Assembly: GCF_009905605.1 (NCBI RefSeq)
Contig: NZ_JAAAKZ010000031.1
Location: 1 to 36,376, forward strand
DNA length: 36,376 bases
Direction of reading: 5' to 3'
From: Runella sp. CRIBMP
Lineage (GTDB): Bacteria; Bacteroidota; Bacteroidia; Cytophagales; Spirosomataceae
The translations under genes and the position numbers were made by a program. Position 1 is the first letter of the stretch; each line of letters opens with the position of its first letter. Of this stretch, positions 15,018 through 23,500 are shown in pieces. The notes under the pieces were generated by a model, which did no database searches, was not told where the DNA came from, and saw only the letters and a program-made list of their open reading frames with translations.

Positions 15018-15953
15018 TTATTTTAAGTTTGATTTTGTTTCCTTTTTACGCTCAATCAAGGCGGCGTTATAGTCTTTGTGATTGATGTAAAAAGCGTTTT
15101 GGGGCTTAAATTGGCAATGTTTGAATTGCTCGGAATAGTTATTGGTGAGTTCAAGCCCTGTTTTGTCATTATCAAAAAACGGGCAAATGGTGGTATAGGC
15201 TTTAGCGGTGATTAATTCGGCTGCTTGCTCTTGAAAAGAAACAGAATTGAGAACGATTACATCATCTGAAGGATGTTTGATTTTTTTGTCGGTTAGGTAG
15301 CTAAGAAAATCAATAAATCCTTCAAAAACCAAAACGGTTTTACTGCCATTGTCAATATGGCTGATTGCTTTTTCGCCTATGGTGCTTTTAAAAAACGGGT
15401 TACGGATTTCATAGCCGTTTTTGGTATTTAGAAAACCTGCGGCAAAGTAGCTTTTACCATTTTGCAGGTTTTTGAAGTGTACTTCTTTCAAGTAATATTT
15501 GGCAATGTCTGCATTTATGCCCCGCTCGGCGGTGATGTAAAACATGATTGATTTTGCTCTACTGCCAAAATTTAAAACGGTTTCCAGTTCAAAAGAGGCG
15601 GCTTCAACCTCATGGCTCGGAGTAGGGGCGGTGGTTTGGGCTTTGGGCTTTTGAATATATGGATTAAAAAGCGGGGTAAAGCTGTATAAATCATCTAAAA
15701 AACTGAGTGCGCCTTTTACATCGGTGTTGCGGTAACGCATGATAAAATCAATGACGTTACCGCCAATGTCGCCAAAATCTTTCCAAATCCATTTTCCACC
15801 TAAAAAACTGGTGTGGAAAGAAGGATCATTTTCATTACGAAATGGCGAAGCGTACCAAAGTTCACGCCCTGCTTTGGTTACTTTTTTGGGTTCATGCCCC
15901 AATTTTGCAAGGATATCAGGAAGTGAAAGTTGTTTAGCTTGCTCGGTGTTCAT
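15018..15953 (-). CDS. Primase-like TOPRIM protein with a zinc-less CHC2 domain
   Basis: 311 residues. The first 90 residues follow the CHC2 zinc-finger fold of DnaG primases (SPFRNENDPSF, then WKDFGDIGGNVIDFIM), but the cysteine and histidine ligands are all replaced, so no zinc should bind. A linker precedes a TOPRIM domain with Glu211 in VLVFEGFIDFLSYL and Asp261/Asp263 in FFDNDKTG, the metal-binding residues. It could prime plasmid replication or the strand received by transfer. The gene begins at ATG 15953, overlapping the stop codon of the upstream small gene by one base (TAATG), so the two are co-translated. Confidence 0.8.
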   Translation of the reverse strand: MNTEQAKQLSLPDILAKLGHEPKKVTKAGRELWYASPFRNENDPSFHTSFLGGKWIWKDFGDIGGNVIDFIMRYRNTDVKGALSFLDDLYSFTPLFNPYIQKPKAQTTAPTPSHEVEAASFELETVLNFGSRAKSIMFYITAERGINADIAKYYLKEVHFKNLQNGKSYFAAGFLNTKNGYEIRNPFFKSTIGEKAISHIDNGSKTVLVFEGFIDFLSYLTDKKIKHPSDDVIVLNSVSFQEQAAELITAKAYTTICPFFDNDKTGLELTNNYSEQFKHCQFKPQNAFYINHKDYNAALIERKKETKSNLK

Positions 15954-16261
15954 TAGATACTTTGCTCACGTTGGAGTTTTTCGGCTATGGCTTCTAAGAA
16001 CCAAGTATGACGGGAAACTTTACCGATACGTTTTTTAAGCTGTTTATCAATATTGCCTACAAGTTCAGCTTCTAATCGCAATTGAATAAACAATATATTT
16101 TCATCCTCTGTATCTGGGTCAATTTCTTTCTTTTTACGACCGCCTTTAGGGGCAGGGGTTGCGGTTAAAGTTCGTTCAGGCTCTAAAGCTCCGCCTTTGA
16201 TAAGCAATTCGGTTTGTGCCTCGGTTAGCTTGGTTTGGGTTGGTTTTTTTGTTAGTGCCAT
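15953..16261 (-). CDS. Small basic protein, likely ParA partner (centromere-binding)
   Basis: 102 residues. A flexible basic N-terminus (GGRKKKEIDP) is followed by ILFIQLRLEAELVGNIDKQL and a helical end, compatible with a ribbon-helix-helix fold such as ParG, where the N-terminal tail stimulates the ATPase. It lies directly downstream of parA on the same strand, 47 bases away. AAAGGTAGG upstream supports ATG 16261. A 16-bp palindrome (16289-16304) in the gap could be its own operator or part of the centromere. The family is inferred from position and shape, not a firm motif. Confidence 0.65.
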   Translation of the reverse strand: MALTKKPTQTKLTEAQTELLIKGGALEPERTLTATPAPKGGRKKKEIDPDTEDENILFIQLRLEAELVGNIDKQLKKRIGKVSRHTWFLEAIAEKLQREQSI

Positions 16262-16288
16262 TGGTGCCTACCTTTAATTTTTACACTT

Positions 16289-16304
16289 ATTTTAACGTTA
16301 AAAT
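16289..16304. promoter_or_regulatory. AACGTT-centred palindrome between parA and its partner gene
   Basis: ATTTTAACGTTAAAAT is a perfect 16-bp palindrome in the 47-base gap. It belongs to the same family as the dyads at 13516-13537, 19342-19353, 19374-19387, 31799-31810 and 35656-35667. Confidence 0.5.
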
Positions 16305-16308
16305 AGAG

Positions 16309-16950
16309 TTATTTAATACTTAAAATTTGTTGTAACATTTGTTCAACTTCTGCAATTGCTTTGGGGTCACGGGGTTTAATTTCCGTAACTGCTAAACCTT
16401 GTGCAGCGGCATTTGCGTATGCTTTACGATAGCCAAGGGGGGAATCAAGATACTCAAAAGAGCCATTTTCAAGGATTATTTCTTTTGCATCATTGTTATC
16501 TGAACCTTTTGAATCAGTTTTATTGAGAATTGCAAAGCATCTAAGGTCAGGGTTTGCCAATTTCATATCTTCTATGAGTTTGGAAACTTGCTCTAAGGTC
16601 CACATATCAAAGGAGCGTGGAATAAATGGCACGATGTAAACATCTGCTACTGTCATGGCGGCACGTTGGCTTGCGGTATCACGTCCGCCTGTATCTATGA
16701 CAATATCATCATATTTGGATTTGAGCTTTAAAACTTCGGTTCTTACTGCGGTATTTGAAAGTTTAATTGCGGTAAAGCCTGTTGAGTTAAGCGTTTCACC
16801 ACGCCAATGGGTGAAATCGGTCGCTGTACCTTGGTCGTCTGCATCTACAAAAAGGACATCACGCCCTGAATTTGCGAGTAATACGGTTAGGGTTGTAGCT
16901 ACGGTTGATTTTCCAGAGCCGCCTTTGATACCGCCGATAGTATAAATCAT
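16309..16950 (-). CDS. parA: ParA family plasmid partition ATPase
   Basis: 213 residues, the size of the short ParF-type partition ATPases. The deviant Walker A motif is KGGSGKST (residues 9-16), DVLFVDADDQGTATDF is the A' region, and DIVIDTGGRD is Walker B. There is no N-terminal helix-turn-helix domain, so it should not bind the operator itself. It would move plasmid copies over the nucleoid with the small partner encoded next. The upstream region (16951-17070) has AT-rich AAAGTTATTTTAA words that could be the centromere. Confidence 0.9.
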   Translation of the reverse strand: MIYTIGGIKGGSGKSTVATTLTVLLANSGRDVLFVDADDQGTATDFTHWRGETLNSTGFTAIKLSNTAVRTEVLKLKSKYDDIVIDTGGRDTASQRAAMTVADVYIVPFIPRSFDMWTLEQVSKLIEDMKLANPDLRCFAILNKTDSKGSDNNDAKEIILENGSFEYLDSPLGYRKAYANAAAQGLAVTEIKPRDPKAIAEVEQMLQQILSIK

Positions 16951-17312
16951 AACAATTACTAATATTTTGAGTTTATTTTAAACTTAGAGTAAAGTTATTT
17001 TAAAGTTATAGCAGTTACAAGAATTTAGCTAATAACTTTATGTTATTTGTTTATATTAGTTTGATAATCAAATAATTATGGCAAAAATCACACAAAAGGA
17101 TATTTGGTCAAATTTGTTAAGGCAGATAATATAAAAAGACGAAAGATAAGCCCGAAATTTTACACGCTAAGAGGTACTATTACCTTCCCGAAGGGGTAAG
17201 TACCAAAACGAACGCTTAACCTATATACGTTTCGCCCCCAAGTCTTTTTCTTTTCAACAGTTTTAAAGTTCTTATAGGTATTTTTTTAATTAAAGGGTTA
17301 TTATAGGTTTGT
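16951..17312. other. Non-coding region between parA and the iterons
   Basis: No convincing gene; an 18-codon frame at 17078 has no support. It contains repeated AAAGTTATTTTAA words near 16990-17010 (possible parS), a strong hairpin at 17173-17204 (GGTAC with GTACC, inner TTACC with GGTAA), and, in reverse orientation, CTGTTGAAAAGAAAAAGACT at 17242-17261 with an AT-rich TTTTTTAATTAAAG stretch at 17282-17295 that could serve as a melting site. Confidence 0.45.
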
Positions 17313-17627
17313 GGGACAAACTTCACGTACTTTTTAGCATAAAACGTACTAAAGTACACGTGGATAACTTATTTTTAGCGGGACAAACTTCACGTGGATA
17401 ACTTATTTAGTAATAGCTCAAACCCGCAGAAAATCGAAAACGTACTAAACTTCACGTGCTTTTTGTGGAAAACTTGTTAGTAAAGCGTACCAAACTTCAC
17501 GCATTTTAGTAAAAAAGGAGTTAAAAAACGGGGTCAACCACAAGATATAGAAAAAAGCGGGACAAACTTCACGTGTTCCAAAATGGGAAAAATGAGTTTT
17601 AGGCCAAAAACGTACCAAACTTCACGC
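17313..17627 (+). other. Iteron-type replication origin (oriV candidate)
   Basis: Seven direct repeats of about 17 bp: GGGACAAACTTCACGT at 17313, 17380 and 17559; CGTACTAAACTTCACGT or close variants at 17345 and 17441; CGTACCAAACTTCACGC at 17486 and 17611. All share ACNAAACTTCACG-like cores. Two are followed by CGTGGATAA (17359-17367 and 17393-17401), whose complement TTATCCACG resembles a DnaA box. An AT-rich tract lies just upstream. Together these are the parts of a Rep-controlled theta origin. An eighth iteron-like word is at 20554-20570. The likely RepA gene is 12.5 kb away. Confidence 0.85.
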
Positions 17628-17708
17628 ACGTTGAATAACTGGCAATTAAAGGTAATAAAAAATCGTAATTAATTGGTTATTAGTGTTTTAAGAAAATATA
17701 TAAACATA

Positions 17709-17877
17709 CTCAATGGCTTATTGAGTTTCTGACAACAGGAAGAAACCAATGTGCCCTTACCGCTTTGTTCGGTGGCCAGTGAGTGCTGAGAGTAGCCTTC
17801 ATTCAACCCGTAGGGCTTGGCGGGTGTGGATGGATGCGGAGCAGGAAGCCATAACCGCTTAATTGAGGGCTACGGAG
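17709..17877 (+). ncRNA. Structured repeat element, copy 2 (candidate non-coding RNA)
   Basis: Same orientation as copies 1 and 3. It contains GTTTCTG-ACAA-CAGGAAGAAAC (an inner stem-loop, 17724-17746), TTCGG paired with CTGAG, and the long-range CCGTAG-CTACGG stem. The 3' ~90 bases are almost identical to copy 1. It ends 24 bases before GCTACTGAAAAGAAAAATAA and about 125 bases before the AbiEi start codon, so it may lie in, or just upstream of, the AbiE transcript. Confidence 0.55.
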
Positions 17878-17900
17878 TTTGTTTGAGCATTACAATTTAA

Positions 17901-17920
17901 GCTACTGAAAAGAAAAATAA
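17901..17920 (+). repeat. GCTACTGAAAAGAAAAATAA junction word
   Basis: Matches the words at 1182-1198, 2487-2505 and 19603-19621. It marks the 3' edge of structured repeat copy 2. Confidence 0.6.
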
Positions 17921-17923
17921 GGC

Positions 17924-17979
17924 TTGAAATTGAATCAAAAGTGTCGTATGTTTGTATTAGAGAAGTGTCGTATGTTTGT
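17924..17979 (+). promoter_or_regulatory. Promoter and direct-repeat operator of the AbiE operon
   Basis: TTGAAA at 17924-17929 and TATGTT at 17947-17952, 17 bases apart, form a credible sigma-70-type promoter. A 17-bp direct repeat, AAGTGTCGTATGTTTGT, at 17939-17955 and 17963-17979 (24-bp period) overlaps the -10 box. Known AbiEi proteins repress their own operon by binding repeats in the promoter, so this is the likely operator. Confidence 0.65.
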
Positions 17980-18001
17980 TAATTTAACTATCTGATATTC
18001 A

Positions 18002-18415
18002 ATGAAAAGAGGTGCAACATTAGAAAGTAAGATTCTTGCGAGGATTATCCGCAAGAAATCTAACGTGTTTCTACGGGATGACTTCTTGGATTTAGGCGGA
18101 TATGACCAAGTAGGTAGGGCGTTGAAACATTTGGCCGAAAAAGGAAAACTTGTTAGAATTGGTTATGGCTTATATGCAAAAGCTAAAACTTCCTCTTTAA
18201 ACGGAGAAGTAGTACCTACTGCAACCTTACCTAAACTTGGTAAAGAGGCTTTAGCCCGATTAAAGATAGAAACAATGCCTACAAAAGCAGAAATTGAGTA
18301 TCAGGAAGGGCTTTCAACACAAGTGCCTACTGGTAGAATGATAGGCGTAAAAGGGCGTGTTAGCCGTAAGATAAGCTATAAGGGGGCTTCGATTAAATAT
18401 GAATATGTTGCCTAA
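18002..18415 (+). CDS. AbiEi-like antitoxin (type IV toxin-antitoxin, DUF6088-like)
   Basis: 137 residues. The N-terminal half resembles a winged helix: SKILARIIRKKSNVFLRDDF, then YDQVGRALKHLAEKGKLVRI-type packing, which fits the DNA-binding domain of AbiEi-like regulators. The C-terminal half (LPKLGKEALARLKIE onward) is the short antitoxin part. In type IV systems the antitoxin acts by opposing the toxin's effect rather than binding it. Its gene overlaps the toxin gene by 17 bases, and a direct repeat over the promoter is its likely binding site. Shorter than classical AbiEi, which is about 200 residues. Confidence 0.8.
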   Translation: MKRGATLESKILARIIRKKSNVFLRDDFLDLGGYDQVGRALKHLAEKGKLVRIGYGLYAKAKTSSLNGEVVPTATLPKLGKEALARLKIETMPTKAEIEYQEGLSTQVPTGRMIGVKGRVSRKISYKGASIKYEYVA

Positions 18416-19340
18416 AAAAGCAATTATTGAAGAAGTTGCCCAGATTAAAGGGATCAGTGAAGCTTTCATAGAAAAAGATTGGTTTGTTACTCAGGTAATC
18501 AAATTACTTTCAAATATCCAGTTTCAGGATTTTTCTATTGTGTTTACGGGTGGAACCGCTCTTTCAAAAGCGCATGGGCTTTTAGAGCGTTTTTCAGAAG
18601 ATATTGATTTTAGGGTAATTGCACCGAGCCTTGCCGCTCAGAATAAAAGTCAGCAGAGCAAGATACTATCAACTTTTAAAAAAGAGGTAGTAGAAAGGCT
18701 GCAAGCTGAATTTCCAGTAAATGAGGAGCAAATAACGGCAAGAAATGGAAACAGGTTTATTGCCATTGAGCTAAATTATTCAACCTATTTTACCCGTGCT
18801 GATGCGCTGCGACCGCATATTTTACTTGAATTAACGGTATCAGAGCTTTTGTTACCTGCTATTAATTTACCCGTTTCATCTATCATCAGCCAAGTAGCCA
18901 AAAAATCAGCTGAAATAGAAACCATTGCTTGTATTGACCCTGTTGAAAATGCAGCAGACAAACTGAGTGCAATTACGTGGCGAATTGCGGATCGGGTACG
19001 GGGTAGCGAAAATGATAGCCCTGATATAGTGAGGCATATACATGATTTGGCTATTTTGAGTAAGCTGGCACTAAATAACCCAAATTTTCCAGAGTTGGTA
19101 AGAGCAGCACTTGAGCGGGATAAAAACCGCTCAGAATTGATAAAAGAGCTTTCAATGGGGGAAAAGTTTTCCAAAATGATGCGTATTTTGGAAACTGATG
19201 TTGAATATCCGAAAGAATATAGACGGTTTGTTAATGCTATGTCATACGCAGATAATGACACTATACCGACATTCCAAAAGGCGGTTGAAAGTGTTCGTTT
19301 GTTAATAGACACAGTAAATCAATCCAATAAACAAGCTTAA
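18399..19340 (+). CDS. AbiEii-like nucleotidyltransferase toxin
   Basis: 313 residues of the AbiEii/AbiGii nucleotidyltransferase family. Motifs in order: EKDWFVTQVI (25-34), GGTALSKAHGL (51-61) and SEDIDFR with Asp68 and Asp70 as metal ligands. A later VENAADKLSAITWR segment is also typical. Relatives inactivate tRNA or use GTP to stop growth and block phages. The start at 18399 overlaps the antitoxin frame; a second ATG at 18405 would give two fewer residues. No terminator follows at once; AT-rich palindromes and structured repeat copy 3 come next. Confidence 0.88.
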   Translation: MNMLPKKAIIEEVAQIKGISEAFIEKDWFVTQVIKLLSNIQFQDFSIVFTGGTALSKAHGLLERFSEDIDFRVIAPSLAAQNKSQQSKILSTFKKEVVERLQAEFPVNEEQITARNGNRFIAIELNYSTYFTRADALRPHILLELTVSELLLPAINLPVSSIISQVAKKSAEIETIACIDPVENAADKLSAITWRIADRVRGSENDSPDIVRHIHDLAILSKLALNNPNFPELVRAALERDKNRSELIKELSMGEKFSKMMRILETDVEYPKEYRRFVNAMSYADNDTIPTFQKAVESVRLLIDTVNQSNKQA

Positions 19341-19341
19341 C

Positions 19342-19406
19342 AATAACGTTATTATAAGTATATAATAGATTTGTTATAACGTTATAATAAATCTATTTAA
19401 TTAAAT
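19342..19406. repeat. AACGTT palindromes and ATTTAATTAAAT palindrome after AbiEii
   Basis: AATAACGTTATT (19342-19353), TTATAACGTTATAA (19374-19387) and ATTTAATTAAAT (19395-19406) occur within 65 bases, directly before structured repeat copy 3. The arrangement mirrors the palindrome before copy 1 at 1206-1223. Confidence 0.55.
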
Positions 19407-19410
19407 AAAT

Positions 19411-19575
19411 GCCACACACAACGGCTTTTTGGTTTTCTGACGGCAGGAAGAAAGACAATATGCCGTTACCGCTTACTTTCGGTGGCCAGTAAGTGCCGAT
19501 AGTAGCTTTCCTTCAACCCGTAGGGCTTGGCGGGTAGTGGGCGGAAGACCGCTCCCGCTTGATGGAGGGCTACGG
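19411..19575 (+). ncRNA. Structured repeat element, copy 3 (candidate non-coding RNA)
   Basis: Most diverged copy and so the most informative. AACGGC pairs with GCCGTT; the inner hairpin TTTTCTG-ACGG-CAGGAAG is kept; TCGG pairs with CCGA. The terminal insert of copies 1 and 2 is replaced by GGGCGG-AAGA-CCGCTC, an independent hairpin in the same place, inside GCGG-CCGC and CCGTAG-CTACGG. Base changes that keep pairing support a selected structure. It lies between converging genes, so it is unlikely to be the leader of the gene to its right. Confidence 0.55.
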
Positions 19576-19602
19576 TACTATCTTTTATAGTTCCGATTAT
19601 GC

Positions 19603-19668
19603 GCTGCTGAAAAGAAAAATACAAACTCATAATAACTTCAATTTAACGTTATAATGTACTTAAATAAA
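19603..19668 (+). repeat. Junction signature 3
   Basis: GCTGCTGAAAAGAAAAATA at 19603-19621 is followed by AT-rich words including TTAACGTTATAA (19643-19654 region) and a run of AAATAAATAAA. It lacks a perfect ATTTAATTAAAT on this side. Confidence 0.5.
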
Positions 19669-19672
19669 TAAA

Positions 19673-19694
19673 CCCTACTATGAAGTAAGTAGGG
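19673..19694 (-). terminator. Hairpin at the end of the 19678-20091 gene
   Basis: CCCTACT (19673-19679) pairs with AGTAGGG (19688-19694), overlapping the stop codon of the minus-strand gene. An AT-rich tract follows in the direction of transcription. Probable terminator. Confidence 0.5.
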
Positions 19695-20091
19695 CTATAT
19701 TTTGAATTACAGAATCCATGTAGATTGCTTGTCCTGAGCAAGTTCTACCCCACCAAGTATTAAAATCATTCTGTAAAAGTGGTTGATTTTGGCGTTCTAA
19801 AGCATTTGCAAGCCAATCAGATACTAACCACCATTCATATATTGTATTTTCGGTTGGTACATCTTCAAGCATTTCAGGGGTGATTTCAGAGCGTTGGTAG
19901 CCCTCCGATAGGAGATTTTCAATTATATCTTCATCATAGTAGCTTAGGTTTTTAATATCATCATGGGTGAAGAAATTGGCTTTTAAGGCATCTTCAACTA
20001 ACATAGTTTGATTGCTATAAATATGGTTTGATACTAAGTTTTCAGCCTGTTTTTGGCGGTTAATTGTAGTTTCTGGGTTTAAGTAAGACAT
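19678..20091 (-). CDS. Small plasmid protein of unknown function (EWWLVSDWLA-containing)
   Basis: 137 residues, acidic, cytoplasmic. The C-terminal half has EWWLVSDWLANALERQNQP, then WWGRTCSGQAIYMDSVIQNI, a pattern I associate with hypothetical proteins carried on conjugative elements of proteobacteria; no activity is known to me. The start at ATG 20091 has AAGGAG six bases upstream. The 163-base leader upstream is nearly the same as that of the DUF2958 gene, so both are likely expressed under the same conditions, possibly on entry to a new cell. Confidence 0.7.
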   Translation of the reverse strand: MSYLNPETTINRQKQAENLVSNHIYSNQTMLVEDALKANFFTHDDIKNLSYYDEDIIENLLSEGYQRSEITPEMLEDVPTENTIYEWWLVSDWLANALERQNQPLLQNDFNTWWGRTCSGQAIYMDSVIQNIALLTS

Positions 20092-20107
20092 TTTTAGCTC
20101 CTTTTTT

Positions 20108-20270
20108 GGGGTTACGGTTTACGGGGATTGAACAACCGACCCTTTAAGCGAGCGAGCCTGGAATAAATTTTGGCTGGGCGGGGAATTGCCGTTCAGCACA
20201 GCGGGGCAAGGCGAAAATTTTTATAGGTGGAGATGAGCGGGGGCGGTAAATACCACGTGCAAAACCGCTG
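20108..20270 (-). promoter_or_regulatory. Shared leader element, copy B
   Basis: Near-identical to 3003-3167 over its whole length, including GGGGTTACGGTTTACGGGGA at the gene-proximal end. The main differences are in the loop of the distal GCGGT-ACCGC hairpin, where the stem is kept. A short frame on this strand (20144-20395) is not counted as a gene because it runs through the repeated leader. Confidence 0.6.
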
Positions 20271-20595
20271 ACCGAACAAAAGGCAACGTTGTAAATGGCA
20301 TTAATCACAGGAAATTTATAGCGCAAAAGGCGGTACAACAGTACAGGAGCAACCTTCAAAGGCATGAAGATTAGTTGAAGATGAAGGGCAAACAATTATC
20401 ACTCAATGGTTAATAAGAATAACCATACTATTTATATGTGTGATAAAATACAATTGAACGGCTGCCAATGAAAAACTTTCATAGCTGAAAATGAAGCCAT
20501 TAGAGCCAATAATGGGGTAGGGGGAGTGATTTATTTTACTGAATAATGCAAAACGTACCAAAGTACACGCACTTATGGGTGATAAGAAAAAAAGA
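20271..20595. other. Non-coding region with an isolated iteron
   Basis: No gene is seen. CGTACCAAAGTACACGC at 20554-20570 matches the iterons of 17313-17627 and lies 26 bases before the hsdR stop codon. It may be a remnant of a larger origin split by insertion. Confidence 0.6.
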
Positions 20596-23500
20596 TTATT
20601 GGTTCATCTTGAAATTTTCGGCTTGTTCAAAAATCTCTACATACACTTCATCTCTCTCTACTGGTGGATAGCCAAACTCGTCAAGCAATAGTATGATTCC
20701 AACTTTCAATGCTGATTTGATGTCCTCTCGTTTATTCCAGTCAGGGAACTTAGCTTGCCCGTCAACAAGGTCTTTAACGGCTTTTGCAAGTTCTATCATT
20801 TTATCTTCAGGATATTTAAAGTCGTATTTTACACACAGTTCTTTCAGAATATCGTAAAATGCTTTTTCTTGAAAATCAATTCCTAACGCATCACCTGCCG
20901 AAAATTCTTTATGAACTTCCCAAATCAAGTCAGTCAAGGCATTTGCCATTTCTTCATACACTTCGCTTCTCAAAATGTCGTTTGCATCACGGTTATTATA
21001 GCGTTCAACCAAGTCTTGCATTTTTTTAGAGAAGTCAATTCCTTTCACCTTGTTTACTTTTCTGATTTCTCCAATTACTTTTGCAAGTAGCTGTTGTAGC
21101 AATTTAATTTTTGTATTAGGCAATTTGATTTTATCAATCTTAGCCAAATAATCTTCATCAAAAATGTCTTGTTCGGTTTCTGCTTCGTCGCCGAGTTTGA
21201 AAATTTCTTCAACTCCGTCGCTTTGTAAGGCTTCTTTTATTAGTTCCCGAACTTTAGCGTTCATCTGTGCTGTGTCGGGGGCGTTACCTTTGGTGAGTTT
21301 GAAAAGAATAGAACGAACTGCCAAATAGAAATGGGTATAGTCTCTTTCTGCTTGCGTTAATTGTTCACTACCTGCACAAATATCATAAGCGGCTTTTAGT
21401 CTCTTTACTAAGCCCATAAATCGGTTTTCAAAATCTTTGGCTTTTTGGACATACTCAGCAGCTAAGTTCAAGGTATTTAATTGCTGAATGGTTGTGCCTT
21501 TGAAATATTTTGAGCTATCAAACGTGTGAAACAGTTTAGCTAAAAGGTCTAAATGATTTCTTACAATGATGATTGATTCAGCAATATCTTCAAAATTGTC
21601 TTTATCGCTTTCGCTATATTGCTTCAACGCCAAATTCATTTGGTTTTTGATACCAATATAGTCTACAACCAGACCTTTGTTTTTACCTTCAAACTTGCGG
21701 TTTACTCTTGATATGGTTTGAATTAAATTATGGCGTTGTATTGGCTTGTCAATGTAAATACTGTCTAAGAACGGTACATCAAAACCAGTGAGCCACATAT
21801 CAACTACTATGGCAATTTTAAAATTCGATTTTTCGTTTTTGAATTGGCGGTCAAGTTCTTTGCGGTATTCAGGAGTGCCTAACATTTTGTAAAGGGTATC
21901 TTCATCATCTTTACCCCTTGTCATAATCATTTTAATGCGTTCAATCGGTTTTAATTCTCGCTTGTCTTTGTCGGTAAGTTCTGCACCTTCTTCGGCTGCA
22001 AGAATTTCATTCCATTCAGGTTTTAATGCAATGATGTTTTTATATAATTCATAGGCAATTTCACGAGTGCTACACACAAATAAGGCTTTGCCTTTTACAG
22101 TTGAACCTTCCGAAACTCTTTTTTCATAATGATTTACAAAATCTTCTGCAACGGCTTTTAAACGATCAGGGTCGCCAATAATGGCATACATCTGTGCCAT
22201 TTCTTTTTTGCTCTGCTCAATTTGATTTTCATTGCTGCCTATTTCGGCGCACTTGGCGTAGTAATCTTCAATTTCTTTGAGTTTGGCATTATTCAATAAC
22301 ACTTTGGCGGCTCGGCCTTCATAGACAATTCTAACAGTGATTTCGTCTTTTACCGATTCTGTCATTGTGTAAGCATCAACAACTTTACCAAACACATCAA
22401 GGGTAGCATCAATAGGCGTACCTGTGAAACCGACAAACGTGGCGTTCGGTAACGAATCGTGTAAATATTTAGCGAAGCCGTAAGTTTTGGTAACGCCTTT
22501 CTCGGTAACTTTTACTTTTTGGTCAAGGTTTACTTGGCTTCTGTGTGCTTCGTCCGAAATGCAAATGATGTTGGTTCTGTCACTAAGTAGTTGTGTGTCT
22601 TCGGTAAACTTGTGAATGGTGGTTAAAAATACGCCTCCGCTTTGTCTACCTTGTATAAGCTCTCTCAAATTGGCTCTGCTTTCTACACTCACCACTGTAT
22701 TGTCGCCAATAAAGTTTTTGGCATTGGTAAATTGTCCTGAAAGTTGGTCGTCTAAGTCGGTGCGGTCGGTTATCAATACAATTGTTGGGCTTTCAAAATA
22801 TTCGCTTTTCATCAACAATCTTGTGAGATAAAGCATTGTGAAACTCTTTCCGCAACCTGTGGCACCAAAATAAGTTCCACCTTTTCCGTCTCCTTCGGGT
22901 TTTTGGGCTTTCATTATGTTATCATACAAGGCCCTTGCAGCATAGTATTGCGGATAACGACAAACTATTTTTTCGTTTTTCTTTGAACTATCAGGAATGT
23001 AAATGAAGTTGCGAATAATATCACGCAAACGGTTTTTGTGAAACATTCCCTGAATGAGGGTAAACATACTATCGATGCCGTCCACATCTTTTGCCAAACC
23101 TGCTACTCTACGCCAAGCGTAGAAAAACTCATAAGGTGCAAAGAATGAGCCTGATTTGTTATTTACTCCATCGCTGATAACACAAAAGGCATTGTATTTA
23201 AACAGTTCAGGAATATCTCTACGATAACGAACCGTTAATTGTTTAAACGCATCATAAATAGTAGCTTCTTCACGAATGGCAGATTTGAATTCAAACACTA
23301 CTAAGGGCAAACCATTGATATACACAATACCGTCAGGAATGCGTTTTTCTGAACCGAAAATTTCTAATTGGTTCACAAACTTGTAGATGTTATTGTCTTG
23401 CTGGGTATAATCAACCAAGTAAACCCAAATATCCTTTTCATTTCGGTTTTCCCGTTTAAGTGGGAAACCGTCTGCAAGCATTCTTAAAAAGGTTTTGTTG

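Noticed and set aside
17078-17134. 18-codon frame (MAKITQKDIWSNLLRQII)
   Set aside because: Too short, with no ribosome site or conservation visible.
17313-17627. CRISPR array
   Set aside because: The repeats are short, imperfect and irregularly spaced, with DnaA-box-like words and no cas genes; they fit iterons.
18785-19312. 175-codon minus-strand frame opposite AbiEii
   Set aside because: Ser/Leu-rich shadow of the toxin gene, which has clear catalytic motifs.
20144-20395. 83-codon minus-strand frame within and upstream of shared leader copy B
   Set aside because: It lies in the repeated leader, has no known motif, and leader copy A does not support a matching gene.
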